NCBI RefSeq assembly: GCF_024054035.1
Contig: NZ_JAMXQU010000001.1
Span: forward strand, 310,001-374,000
Origin: Asaia lannensis NBRC 102526
GTDB lineage: Bacteria; Pseudomonadota; Alphaproteobacteria; Acetobacterales; Acetobacteraceae
Direction of reading: 5' to 3'
DNA length: 64,000 nucleotides
In this document: positions 46,424 through 55,084 of the stretch, piece by piece
Position numbering within the stretch: position 1 is the first letter of the stretch
Layout: every line of letters begins with the position of its first letter
Made by a program: the position numbers and the translations under genes
The notes under the pieces: generated by a model
Told to the model about the DNA's origin: nothing
Seen by the model: the letters and a program-made list of their open reading frames with translations, nothing else
Database searches by the model: none

Positions 46424-46444
46424 CTCAAGCTCATTATGATTGAG
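46424..46444. promoter_or_regulatory. Probable LysR operator (CTCAA-N11-TTGAG)
   Basis: Perfect inverted repeat with 5-bp arms and an 11-base spacer, the T-N11-A layout of LysR boxes. It lies 128 bases from the LysR start and 79 bases before the dimethylargininase-like ATG, between the two divergent genes. Confidence 0.55.
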
Positions 46445-46473
46445 CAATGGCTGGACTGCTCCTAGCGTTTCTC

Positions 46474-46493
46474 CACCCGGTGACCGCCGGGTG
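46474..46493 (+). promoter_or_regulatory. Leader hairpin before the dimethylargininase-like gene
   Basis: CACCCGG, six-base loop, CCGGGTG. It lies 31 bases before the ATG at 46524 and would fold in the 5' untranslated RNA; it may be an operator or stability element. Confidence 0.35.
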
Positions 46494-46523
46494 ATTCATG
46501 CCGTTTCAGAGGGAAGGCCGATC

Positions 46524-47390
46524 ATGACAGCCAATCGCTGGTTTATCGATAGCGAAACCGGAACGCTGACAGATGTGCTGTTGTGCCCTCCCGATTTCTA
46601 CACCTGGAATCCGAGCAACGATATCGCCATACGCACCCTTGCAAGCGGGGCGCGTCCCGACCCGCTCAGGCTGAAACAGCAGTTCGACGGGCTGGTTTCT
46701 GTTCTTCAGGAGGCAGGCGTGCATTGCCATTTCCTGACCCCTTCAGAAGGGCAGCCCTATCAGGTCTATACCCGCGATTCCTCGCAGACCACGCCCTGGG
46801 GTACAGTGGTCACCAGGCTGATGCGCGCCGAACGCCAGCCGGAAATCCAGGGGATCGAGGCATTTTACGGCGAGGACGAAATCATCGGCCGGTGCACGGA
46901 AGGCTATGTGGAGGGCGGGGATATCCATATCATCCGTCCTGGGCTGGTTGTTGTGGGAGTAAGTGGTGGCCGAACCGATAGAGAAGGGGCGCAGGCTTTC
47001 CTGCGGCCTTTCGAGGCGGCGGGATGGACCTGCCGCATGATCCATTTCCCCGAGCATTTCCTGCATCTCGATGTGATCTTCACCATGGTGTCCGACGGTC
47101 TCGCGATCGGCGTGGTCGATGTGCTCGAGGATGACGATCTGGCATGGTTCGAGGCGCAGGGCATCCGTATTCTGCCCGTGACCTATAAAGAGGCGATGCG
47201 CGATATGGCGTGCAATGTGCTGGCTCTGGGCGAGGGGCGTGTGGTCAGCCCGCGTCATTCGTATCGCGTCAATGCCATGCTGCGCGATCACGGTCTTACC
47301 GTGTTCGAGCCCGAGCTCGACCAGTTTTCGCAGGGCGGCGGCAGTATTCACTGCATGACCATGCCGCTCAGACGTGCCAGTCTGGCTTGA
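46524..47390 (+). CDS. Dimethylargininase/amidinotransferase-like hydrolase
   Basis: A 288-residue guanidino-modifying enzyme of the DDAH/arginine deiminase superfamily. VYTRDSSQTTPWGTVV near residue 80 has the substrate-binding Asp, EGYVEGGDIHII the conserved Glu/Gly-Asp, HLDVIFTMV the catalytic His, and GGGSIHCMTMPLRR at the end the nucleophilic Cys. These hydrolyse or transfer amidino groups from arginine-like compounds. GGGAAGG precedes the ATG. It is divergent from LysR and transporter genes and 36 bases before a hydroxyacid dehydrogenase on the same strand. It supports a guanidino-containing substrate, though homologues with other activities exist. Confidence 0.83.
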   Translation: MTANRWFIDSETGTLTDVLLCPPDFYTWNPSNDIAIRTLASGARPDPLRLKQQFDGLVSVLQEAGVHCHFLTPSEGQPYQVYTRDSSQTTPWGTVVTRLMRAERQPEIQGIEAFYGEDEIIGRCTEGYVEGGDIHIIRPGLVVVGVSGGRTDREGAQAFLRPFEAAGWTCRMIHFPEHFLHLDVIFTMVSDGLAIGVVDVLEDDDLAWFEAQGIRILPVTYKEAMRDMACNVLALGEGRVVSPRHSYRVNAMLRDHGLTVFEPELDQFSQGGGSIHCMTMPLRRASLA

Positions 47391-47426
47391 GGTCCTGCTC
47401 TTGCAGGGCAGGCAGAAGAACGGGAG

Positions 47427-48386
47427 ATGACAAATATGGCGCCGCGTCTGGTGATCAGTGCCGATGGGCCGGAGGCCTTTGCCGGCTGGCGGGACTCATT
47501 TGCGGCCCATGCTCCCGATATCGAGATCCTGTCCTGGTTCGACCCTGACACCGCGCATGGGCAGGCCGATTATGCCCTTGTGTGGGAGGCCGATGATGAA
47601 GATCTGCGCCGCATGGGACATCTGCGTGGCATTCTCTGCACGGGCGCAGGGGTCAATCATCTGGTCAAAAGCCCCGATTTTCCCCGGCAGGTGAAGCTTG
47701 CTCGTATGGGTGGAGGCGATACGGCGGCGCTCATGGCCGATTATGTGCTCTGGGCCTGTATCGCCCTGCTGCGCGATGCACGCACGTGGGCCCTGCAACA
47801 GGCAGGTCATATATGGGCGCGCAATCTCGTGTCGCGCACGAGTGCCGAAACGGGCGTGACCGTGCTGGGCTATGGACAGATCGGTGCTGTCGTGGCGCAA
47901 AAACTGGCTCAGGCCGGGTTCAGCGTGTCGGCATGGCGTCGTTCCGCAGGCGCGACATCCGATGGAGCCGTCACGCTACATCATGGCGAAAAAGGGCTTC
48001 ATGACGCACTCGGCACAGCCGATCTGCTGGTCAATCTTCTGCCGAGCACCCCACAGACGCGTCATATCCTTGATAGAGCGACGCTTTCGCGGCTTCGACG
48101 CGGGGCGGGGCTTATCAATGTCGGCCGTGGCGACCATCTGGTAGAGGCGGATCTTCTGGCCCTGCTCGAAAACGGCCATCTTTGCGGAGCCGTGCTCGAC
48201 GTCGTGTCGCAGGAGCCCCTGTCTGCGGATTCCCCCTTATGGGATCATCCCGCCATTACGCTCACGCCTCATATCGCTTCGGAGGCGTCGCGCGAGGCAC
48301 AGGTGCGCTATATTGCCGAGACGATACGCCAGATGGAGCGCGGCGAGACGCCCGCCCTGCTATTCGATCACGCACGCGGATACTGA
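47427..48386 (+). CDS. D-2-hydroxyacid dehydrogenase, GhrA-like
   Basis: A 319-residue NAD(P)H-dependent dehydrogenase of the glyoxylate/hydroxypyruvate reductase A type: VLGYGQIGAVVAQKLAQAGF cofactor loop near residue 147, NLLPSTPQTRHIL, GAGLINVGRGDHL with the catalytic Arg, LDVVSQEPLSADSPLWDHP with Glu, and TPHIAS with the catalytic His. It would reduce a 2-oxoacid (glyoxylate, hydroxypyruvate or similar). It is in tandem with the dimethylargininase-like gene, so it probably handles a 2-oxoacid from the same pathway. A second ATG three codons downstream is possible. Confidence 0.87.
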   Translation: MTNMAPRLVISADGPEAFAGWRDSFAAHAPDIEILSWFDPDTAHGQADYALVWEADDEDLRRMGHLRGILCTGAGVNHLVKSPDFPRQVKLARMGGGDTAALMADYVLWACIALLRDARTWALQQAGHIWARNLVSRTSAETGVTVLGYGQIGAVVAQKLAQAGFSVSAWRRSAGATSDGAVTLHHGEKGLHDALGTADLLVNLLPSTPQTRHILDRATLSRLRRGAGLINVGRGDHLVEADLLALLENGHLCGAVLDVVSQEPLSADSPLWDHPAITLTPHIASEASREAQVRYIAETIRQMERGETPALLFDHARGY

Positions 48387-48546
48387 TGCATATGCCAATG
48401 CGCATAGTGCGCTTGCCGCCCCTATTGCGTGAGCGCTGCAAACGCGGCTGAAAGCGCCAGTAATCCTCAGGTGTTTTCGACCCTCAGGGGTTTTAGACGT
48501 TCGCGGCCGATGTGCTAGTCATGCGGGCAAAGACCGAGGAGGCATG

Positions 48547-49275
48547 ATGCGCAAGGTTGTGATCAACAGGGCCTGTGATACGGAGCGCCTGGCTGCCTTC
48601 ATGACGGCCAATGCGCATGTGCCCGACATCGAACGCATCGAGGGAACAGAAGGTCGCGAGGTGCCCCTCGATTCTCTGGTTGCGCGCGGCATTGCCGATG
48701 CGGGGCTCGTCTACTCACCGGGAGCAATCGGCGCAGCCCTGTCGCATCTCGGTTTGTGGAGCCGTGCGGTCCAGCAGAACGAACCTCTGATGATTTTCGA
48801 GGACGACGCCCTGCTATGCCGGAACTTCGAGACCGAGACGACAAGACTTGTCGCGACATTAGCGCCTGAATGGGATGTTGCCGTGCTGGGCTACAACTTC
48901 AATGCGCCCATCACGCTGGACGCGTTGCCGGGAGTAACGCGTAGCGTCGTTACTTTCGACGAAAAGCGCATGCAGAAAAATGCCTCGTCATTCACGACGC
49001 AGGACCGGCATGCGGCTTTTTTCCGTCTGCTGCAGGCATTCGGATTGTGTGCCTATGCTGTCTCGCCCAAAGGGGCACGCCGTCTTCTGGAATATTGTCT
49101 GCCCCTGCGCGCGCAGGAATATCAGCAGCTCGGCCTGGACCGCATGGTGCGCAATGTCGGGATCGACGTCGTAACGTCCTATTATTTTGCCCGGCTCGAG
49201 GCATATGGCGCGTTCCCGCCTCTTGCGCTTTCGCCCAATGACAAGACGGTATCGACCATCAGCCGCAAGCTCTGA
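48547..49275 (+). CDS. Glycosyltransferase family 25
   Basis: A 242-residue protein of the LOS/LPS-type family 25: VVINRACDTERLAAF at the N-terminus, GAIGAALSHLGLWSRAV near residue 60, MIFEDDALLC with the DDA metal motif near 85, and CAYAVSPKGARRLLEY near 172. Members transfer galactose or other sugars to lipooligosaccharide. Two ATGs in tandem follow AGGAGG; the second (48547) has the better spacing. It stands alone with no other cell-envelope gene nearby; base composition is ordinary. Confidence 0.85.
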   Translation: MRKVVINRACDTERLAAFMTANAHVPDIERIEGTEGREVPLDSLVARGIADAGLVYSPGAIGAALSHLGLWSRAVQQNEPLMIFEDDALLCRNFETETTRLVATLAPEWDVAVLGYNFNAPITLDALPGVTRSVVTFDEKRMQKNASSFTTQDRHAAFFRLLQAFGLCAYAVSPKGARRLLEYCLPLRAQEYQQLGLDRMVRNVGIDVVTSYYFARLEAYGAFPPLALSPNDKTVSTISRKL

Positions 49276-49300
49276 ATAAAATACGGCAGTAATGGCTGGA

Positions 49301-50206
49301 TCAGCCGCGTCGCTCTGCAATCGCAGCGGCCAGCGTGGAGACAAGCACCATAGAGGCCGCGTTCGAACGAAAGCCCTGAAAATCGGCTTCATGCACTTCT
49401 AGCCACAGGCCGGATTGCGGAATGACGGGGCTGCCTGCGCTATCCGTCATGGAAATGACCGGCACCTGCCGGGCTTCGAGCGCATTGAACAGCTCGATCG
49501 TGCGCGGCGCATAAGCGGTATAGCTGAGTACGAGCGCAGCATCCTGCGGCCCGGCGTGCAGAAAGCTCTCTTCCTCCATACCGGTCTCAAGCCCGATAAT
49601 CTGATGTCTGATATCCAGCTTCGCCAGAAGATAGGACAGATAGCGTATGACAGGCATCGACCGGCGCAGCCCGAGCAGATAGAGGCAGTCGGCCTGCGCC
49701 AGTGTCGTAACCGCCGCTTCGAGCCGGTCAGGTAAAAGATGCGCTTGCAGGGCATGTAGCGAGTCGAGCGCTGCTTCGTAAAAACCGTTGAAAATGACAG
49801 AAGCCTCGAGCGGCTCGCCATCCACGCGATGCAGGGCATTTACCCTGTCGCGATAGGTGACATTGCGCACGCGCAAGCGGTCGCGGAACACGGCCTGCAT
49901 GTCCGAGAAACCGGCAAAACCCAGCGTGCGCGCAAAGCGGACCACGGTTGAAGGCTGCACACCGGCCTGACCTGCAAGAGAGCTCACCGTGCCCAGAGCG
50001 ACTTCGTCAGGTGAGGCTGAAACGAAGTCGGCGAGCTGAACCAGTCGCTTGGGCAGATCGGCATAGCAATGGCGCAAACGCTGATGGAACGCATCGAAGT
50101 CGGATTGAGGGGGCGAAACGTCTTCGGAAATCTCGGTCAAGGCTGCGTCATCCGGAATGGGAATGAATATTCCATAACAGGGCCGTGGAGCATCGCGAAG
50201 GGCCAC
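49301..50206 (-). CDS. RpiR-type repressor of inositol catabolism (IolR-like)
   Basis: A 301-residue regulator with an N-terminal RpiR helix-turn-helix (LVQLADFVSASPDEVALGTV, then AGVQPSTVVRFARTLGFAGF) and a C-terminal SIS sugar-phosphate-binding domain (DCLYLLGLRRSMPVIRYL, ALVLSYTAYAPRTIELF). In rhizobia an RpiR protein represses iol genes, and this gene is divergent from iolC, so IolR is the best reading. The start is unclear: GTG at 50206 has a weak ribosome site, and a TTG at 50140 would place the putative operator at 50160-50173 in the leader instead of inside the gene. Confidence 0.86.
   Translation of the reverse strand: MALRDAPRPCYGIFIPIPDDAALTEISEDVSPPQSDFDAFHQRLRHCYADLPKRLVQLADFVSASPDEVALGTVSSLAGQAGVQPSTVVRFARTLGFAGFSDMQAVFRDRLRVRNVTYRDRVNALHRVDGEPLEASVIFNGFYEAALDSLHALQAHLLPDRLEAAVTTLAQADCLYLLGLRRSMPVIRYLSYLLAKLDIRHQIIGLETGMEEESFLHAGPQDAALVLSYTAYAPRTIELFNALEARQVPVISMTDSAGSPVIPQSGLWLEVHEADFQGFRSNAASMVLVSTLAAAIAERRG
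50160..50173. promoter_or_regulatory. GGAA-N6-TTCC site near the IolR start
   Basis: GGAATGAATATTCC. It matches the GGAA-N6-TTCC palindrome I recall for IolR of Sinorhizobium meliloti. It overlaps the first codons of the repressor gene if the GTG start is right. Confidence 0.5.
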
Positions 50207-50271
50207 GCCCCCGGCGGGAGGGTCGTAGGCCCGAGTTAATCACATCCCCGTGCAAAATTAAAGAATATTAG

Positions 50272-50316
50272 GGAATGTACGTTCTATCGCGTGACCAAGA
50301 ACAGAATGTATGTTCT
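50272..50316. promoter_or_regulatory. Tandem IolR-like operators before iolC
   Basis: GGAATGTACGTTCT at 50272-50285 and AGAATGTATGTTCT at 50303-50316: two near-identical 14-base near-palindromes, starts 31 bases apart (about three helical turns), 37 bases before the iolC ATG. Both keep the GAA-N6-TTC core, so a repressor dimer pair could bind on one face and block iolC. Confidence 0.6.
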
Positions 50317-50352
50317 TATCATGCGCAACGTAACATGCTGCAGGAGTCGGGG

Positions 50353-52278
50353 ATGCGCGGACAGGATCTCGATATCGTCGCAATAGGACGTTCTTCAGTC
50401 GATCTTTATGGCCAGCAGATTGGCGGCCGTCTTGAAGATATGGCCAGTTTCAGCAAAGCCGTCGGTGGGTGCCCGGCCAATATCGCGATCGGCACATCCC
50501 GTCTCGGGCTGAAATCGGCCATTATTACCCGTGTCGGACATGAGCATTTCGGCCGCTTCATTACCGAGCAGCTGCAGCGCGAGGGTGTGTGCACCGATGG
50601 CGTGCGTGTCGATCCCGACCGGTTTACGGCGCTCGCTATTCTCGGTGTGCGCGACCGCGAGAATTTCCCCCTGCTTTTCTACCGTACCGATTGTGCCGAT
50701 GCGGCGCTCGATGAAAACGATGTCGATCCGGCGCTGATTGCCCGCACCAGGGCGGTTGTCGTGACGGGTACGCATTTCTCGCGTCCTGAATCGGCCAAGG
50801 CACAGCGCAAGGCAATGGATCTCGTGCATGAGCATGGCGGCAAGGTCGTGTTCGATGTGGATTACCGCCCCAATCTCTGGGGTCTGGCAGGCATAGGGGA
50901 TGGTGAATCGCGCTATGTAAAGTCCGACAGTGTCACCCGCCATCTGATGGAAATCCTACCGCATTGCGATCTGATCGTCGGGACGGAAGAGGAGCTGCAT
51001 ATTGCCGGTGGCAGCGAGAATACACTCGATGCGATCAGGGCCATTCGTGCCGTGTCGAAGGGTACGATCGTCTGCAAGCGCGGACCCATGGGCTGCGTGG
51101 TTTTCGAGGGCGCCATTCCGGACTCGCTCGATGACGGTATCTCGGGCCCCGGCTTTCCGGTTGAGGTCTATAATACGCTCGGTGCAGGCGATGCCTTCAT
51201 GTCGGGCTTTCTGCGCGGGTGGGTAAAAGGCGAGAAAATTGCCGAGTGCTGTCGCTTCGCCAATGCCTGCGGGGCCTTTGCGGTTTCACGCCTGCTTTGC
51301 TCATCTGAAATCCCCACCTGGGAAGAGCTGAGCTATTTCCTCGAAAATGGCAGCAGCCAGCGCGCGCTGCGCCGTGACGAAACGCTCAATCATCTGCACT
51401 GGGTAACCACGCGCCGCGCGCAGGCCACACCCATCATGGCCCTTGCCTGCGATCACCGTTTGCAGCTGGAAGAAATTGCCGCAGCTGCCGGCGCATCGTT
51501 CGATCGCATTCCGAAATTCAAGCGGCTTGCCATCGAAGCCGCCAAAACCGTGGCCAAAGGCCGTCCCGGCTTCGGGGTGTTCATGGATGGACGCTACGGT
51601 CAGGATGCCCTGTTCGATGCCTCTCATGCCGGATTGTGGATCGCGCGTCCTATTGAAAAGACGGGATCGCGACCGCTCGATTTCGAGTGCGGCGGATCGC
51701 TCGGTGCGCATCTGGTCGAATGGCCGAGCGAACAGGTGATCAAATGCCTGTGCTTCTATCACCCGGACGATCCTGCGGAGCTGAAGCAGCGGCAGGAGCG
51801 TGAACTGATCCGCGCCCAGGATGCCTGCCGCAAGCTCGGCAAGGAAATCCTGATCGAGATCATTGCGGGCAAGAACGGTGTCCTGACCGTCGATACGGTC
51901 TCGTCCATTCTCTCTCGTCTTTACGATGTCGGCCTGCGCCCCGACTGGTGGAAGCTTGAGGGCCAGCGCAATCCGCAGGCCTGGGAGAAGATCGGTGCCG
52001 TGATCGAGGCGTGCGATCCGCATTGCCGTGGTGTCGTGATTCTCGGGCTCGATGCGCCAGCCGAGGAATTGATGGAGGCGTTTCGCGCCTCTGCCGCCAC
52101 GCCCTGGGTCAAGGGTTTTGCAATCGGGCGCACGATTTTTGCCCAGCCGGCGCGTGACTGGCTGGCAGGCAAGACCACCGATGAACAGGCCGTGGCCGAA
52201 ATGGCGCGGCGCTTCCAGGCTTTTGTCGAGGCCTGGCAATCGCGCGATCAGGCGGTTCTCGCCGGAACGTCCGCCTAA
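50353..52278 (+). CDS. iolC: 5-dehydro-2-deoxygluconokinase fused to DUF2090 domain
   Basis: A 641-residue protein. Residues 1-325 are a PfkB kinase (IGRSSVDLYGQQIGG, GGCPANIAIGTSRLG, VEVYNTLGAGDAFMSGFLRG with the catalytic Asp), which phosphorylates 5-dehydro-2-deoxygluconate. Residues from about 345 form the DUF2090 domain (ALACDHRLQLEEIAA, GVFMDGRYGQDALFDA, IARPIEKTGSRPLDFE, VLGLDAPAEELMEAF), aldolase-like and often fused to IolC in Proteobacteria, proposed to do the IolJ cleavage step. The ATG at 50353 has AGGAG six bases before; earlier open frame overlaps the operators. First gene of the iol operon. Confidence 0.93.
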   Translation: MRGQDLDIVAIGRSSVDLYGQQIGGRLEDMASFSKAVGGCPANIAIGTSRLGLKSAIITRVGHEHFGRFITEQLQREGVCTDGVRVDPDRFTALAILGVRDRENFPLLFYRTDCADAALDENDVDPALIARTRAVVVTGTHFSRPESAKAQRKAMDLVHEHGGKVVFDVDYRPNLWGLAGIGDGESRYVKSDSVTRHLMEILPHCDLIVGTEEELHIAGGSENTLDAIRAIRAVSKGTIVCKRGPMGCVVFEGAIPDSLDDGISGPGFPVEVYNTLGAGDAFMSGFLRGWVKGEKIAECCRFANACGAFAVSRLLCSSEIPTWEELSYFLENGSSQRALRRDETLNHLHWVTTRRAQATPIMALACDHRLQLEEIAAAAGASFDRIPKFKRLAIEAAKTVAKGRPGFGVFMDGRYGQDALFDASHAGLWIARPIEKTGSRPLDFECGGSLGAHLVEWPSEQVIKCLCFYHPDDPAELKQRQERELIRAQDACRKLGKEILIEIIAGKNGVLTVDTVSSILSRLYDVGLRPDWWKLEGQRNPQAWEKIGAVIEACDPHCRGVVILGLDAPAEELMEAFRASAATPWVKGFAIGRTIFAQPARDWLAGKTTDEQAVAEMARRFQAFVEAWQSRDQAVLAGTSA

Positions 52279-52299
52279 CGCCAGAAAGAGTGAAACGTC

Positions 52300-54156
52300 A
52301 TGAAAACGATCCGATTGACGATGAGTCAGGCCCTTGTGCGGGCCATGATGGCGCAGAAAACCGAAATCGACGGGCGTATCGAGCCTTTCTTTGCCGGTGT
52401 CTGGGCGATTTTCGGTCATGGCAATGTGGCAGGTATCGGCGAGGCCCTGCACGCCCAGCGTCATGGGCTGCCCACATTGCGCGGCCATAACGAGCAGGGC
52501 ATGGTTCATGCCGCAACGGCGTTTGCCAAGGCGTCGCGTCGTCGTCAGGCGATGGCCTGCACCAGTTCCATCGGCCCGGGCGCATTGAATATGGTGACCG
52601 GTGCGGCTGTGGCTCATGCCAATCGCCTGCCAGTGCTGCTTCTGCCCGGTGATGTATTTGCCAACCGTATTCCCGACCCCGTCTTGCAGCAGGTGGAGGA
52701 TTTCGGAGACGGGACAGTAAGCGCAAGCGACGCCTTCCGCTCCGTGTCGCGCTATTTCGACCGTATTACGCGCCCCGAGCAGATCATTCCTGCTTTTGCG
52801 CGTGCCATGACGGTCCTGACCGACCCTGCAGAATGCGGGCCGGTCACCCTGTCCCTGTGTCAGGATGTTCAGGCTGAGGCTTTCGATTATCCGGAGAGTT
52901 TCTTTGCCGAGCGCATTCATCGCATTCGCCGCCCTCTCGCTGACGACGTGGAGCTGGAAGAGGCGGTGGCGCTGATCGGCCAGTCGAAAAAACCGCTCGT
53001 GATTGCGGGCGGCGGCGTGCTCTATGCCGGGATCGAGAAGCAGCTTGCCGCTTTCTGCGCGGAAAAGGGTATTCCTGTAGGGGAGACACAGGCGGGCCGC
53101 TCGTCCTTGCCGACGTCGAACACGCTCAATATGGGGGGGATCGGCGTCAGTGGCAGTTCGGCTGCAAACGAGATGGCTGCAGATGCCGATCTGGTGATTG
53201 CGGTCGGCACGCGTCTGGCCGATTTCACGACCGGGTCATGGGGGCTCTTCTCCAATCCCGATATGAAAATCGTCTCGCTGAATGTGCAGCCGTTCGATGC
53301 GACAAAGCATCAGGCGCTGGCAGTAGTGGGCGATGCAGGTAGATCGCTTGCAGCACTCGAAGCCGGTTTGAAAAACTGGAAGGCTGCGCCTGAATGGACA
53401 GGCAAGGCCGAGCGTGCCTATCGCGCGTGGATGGAGATTTCGGCACGCTATCAGGCGCTGCCGGACGCCAGCCAGAAAACCCTCCCGACCGATGCGCAGG
53501 TTATCGGTGCCGTGCAGCGCGCAGGCAGGCCGACCGATACGGTCGTTTGCGCAGCAGGGGGGCTGCCTGCCGAGCTGCAGAAGCACTGGCAGGCGGAGCA
53601 GCCTGGCGGATATCATATGGAATATGGCTTTTCCTGCATGGGTTATGAGCTGGCTGGCGCGCTGGGCGTCAAGATGGCCTGTCCCGGTCGCGAGGTGATC
53701 GTGATGCTGGGTGATGGATCCTGGCTCATGCTCAATGCGGAAATCGCCACATCCGTCATGCTCGACCAGAAGCTGATCATCGTTCTGCTCGATAATCATG
53801 GCTATGGCTGCATCAATCGCCTCCAGCAGGAATGCGGTGGCGCGCCTTTCAACAATCTCTGGGAAGATTGCAGGCAGGTACGGCCTTTCAAGATCGATTT
53901 CGTTCAGCTGGCCCACGGTCTGGGGGCGCATGCCGAGAAAGTGCCCGATCTGCCCTCACTGACCGCAGCGGTCGAGCGGGCGCGGTCGGCTGACAAAACG
54001 ACCGTCATTGTGATCGACACCGATCCGGCTCCGACCACGACAGATGGCGGGGCATGGTGGGATGTCGCCGTGCCTGAAGTTTCCGAGCGCGCTCAGGTGA
54101 CGACGGCGCGTGAGGGCTACGAGCGCCAGCGCGGCACGCAGCGCATAGGCAACTGA
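52300..54156 (+). CDS. iolD: 3D-(3,5/4)-trihydroxycyclohexane-1,2-dione hydrolase
   Basis: ThDP-dependent ring-opening enzyme of inositol catabolism, 618 residues. N-terminal Glu region HGLPTLRGHNEQGMVHAATA, IGPGALNMVTGAA, GETQAGRSSLP, and the ThDP/Mg motif GDGSWLMLNAEIATS with DNHGYGCINRLQQECGG. These mark IolD among ThDP enzymes. It begins 22 bases after iolC and is followed 29 bases later by iolE, so it is inside the operon. It hydrolyses the dione made by IolE to 5-deoxyglucuronate. Confidence 0.95.
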   Translation: MKTIRLTMSQALVRAMMAQKTEIDGRIEPFFAGVWAIFGHGNVAGIGEALHAQRHGLPTLRGHNEQGMVHAATAFAKASRRRQAMACTSSIGPGALNMVTGAAVAHANRLPVLLLPGDVFANRIPDPVLQQVEDFGDGTVSASDAFRSVSRYFDRITRPEQIIPAFARAMTVLTDPAECGPVTLSLCQDVQAEAFDYPESFFAERIHRIRRPLADDVELEEAVALIGQSKKPLVIAGGGVLYAGIEKQLAAFCAEKGIPVGETQAGRSSLPTSNTLNMGGIGVSGSSAANEMAADADLVIAVGTRLADFTTGSWGLFSNPDMKIVSLNVQPFDATKHQALAVVGDAGRSLAALEAGLKNWKAAPEWTGKAERAYRAWMEISARYQALPDASQKTLPTDAQVIGAVQRAGRPTDTVVCAAGGLPAELQKHWQAEQPGGYHMEYGFSCMGYELAGALGVKMACPGREVIVMLGDGSWLMLNAEIATSVMLDQKLIIVLLDNHGYGCINRLQQECGGAPFNNLWEDCRQVRPFKIDFVQLAHGLGAHAEKVPDLPSLTAAVERARSADKTTVIVIDTDPAPTTTDGGAWWDVAVPEVSERAQVTTAREGYERQRGTQRIGN

Positions 54157-54184
54157 AAATACGAGACGTTCAAAGGAGAGGGAT

Positions 54185-55084
54185 ATGACCATCAAGATCG
54201 GTGCAAATCCTATCATCTGGTCCAATGACGACATGCAGTCGGTCGGGGCCAGTACCACGCTCGAAATGTGTTTGGCCCAGGCCAGAAAGGCCGGGATACA
54301 GGGGATGGAGCTGGGGCATAAATTTCCCCAGACCGTCTCCGGGATGAAAGCGGCGCTCGACCCGTTCGGCCTGGAATTCATTTCGGGCTGGTGGTCGACC
54401 GAGCTGCTGACCCGCACGGCTGAAGAGGAAATTGCAGCCCTCAAGCCGCGTCTGGAACTGCTCAAGGGAATGGGATGCAAGGTCTGTATCGCGGCAGAAA
54501 CGTCGAACGCCATTCACGGCCAGATCGACACGCCGCTTTCAGCGCGTCCGTTTCTTGAAGCAGGGGCATGGAAGGAATTCGCACGTCGCATGACGGTTGT
54601 GGCCGATTTCCTGTCCGATCACGGGATCGATCTCGTCTATCATCATCATATGGGCACAGTGGTCCAGTCGCGTGAGGATATCGCACGATTCATGGATCTG
54701 ACCGGGCCATCGGTCAAACTGCTGCTCGATACGGGCCATGCGCTCTGGGGCGGGTCCGATCCTGCCGAGTTGGCGCGCAACTATCGCGAGCGTATTCGCC
54801 ATGTTCACGGCAAGGACATACGCCCGTTCAAGCGTGCGCAGGCCGATGTATATGACTGGAGCTTCCTGCGCGCCGTACTCTCCGGTGTGTTCACCGTGCC
54901 GGGCGATGGCTGCATCGATTATGCCCGTGTCATGCGCGAACTGCCGGATTATTCCGGCTGGATCGTGCTCGAGGCCGAGCAGGACCCTGAAATTGCCAAT
55001 CCGCTCGTCTATGCCCGTATGGGCCGGAATTATCTGGTCGATACGCTGATCGCGACGGGCCATATGACGGGGGGCGCATCATGA
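54185..55084 (+). CDS. iolE: Myo-inosose-2 dehydratase
   Basis: TIM-barrel dehydratase of 299 residues that removes water from 2-keto-myo-inositol (scyllo-inosose) to give the trihydroxycyclohexanedione. IGANPIIWSNDDMQSVG at the start, GMELGHKFP, YHHHMGTVVQSREDIARFMD with metal histidines, LLDTGHALWGG (Asp-Thr-Gly-His), RIRHVHGKDIRP and LEAEQDPE at the end are IolE hallmarks. A GGAGAGG-like site precedes the ATG. Its stop overlaps the iolB start (ATGA). Confidence 0.95.
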   Translation: MTIKIGANPIIWSNDDMQSVGASTTLEMCLAQARKAGIQGMELGHKFPQTVSGMKAALDPFGLEFISGWWSTELLTRTAEEEIAALKPRLELLKGMGCKVCIAAETSNAIHGQIDTPLSARPFLEAGAWKEFARRMTVVADFLSDHGIDLVYHHHMGTVVQSREDIARFMDLTGPSVKLLLDTGHALWGGSDPAELARNYRERIRHVHGKDIRPFKRAQADVYDWSFLRAVLSGVFTVPGDGCIDYARVMRELPDYSGWIVLEAEQDPEIANPLVYARMGRNYLVDTLIATGHMTGGAS

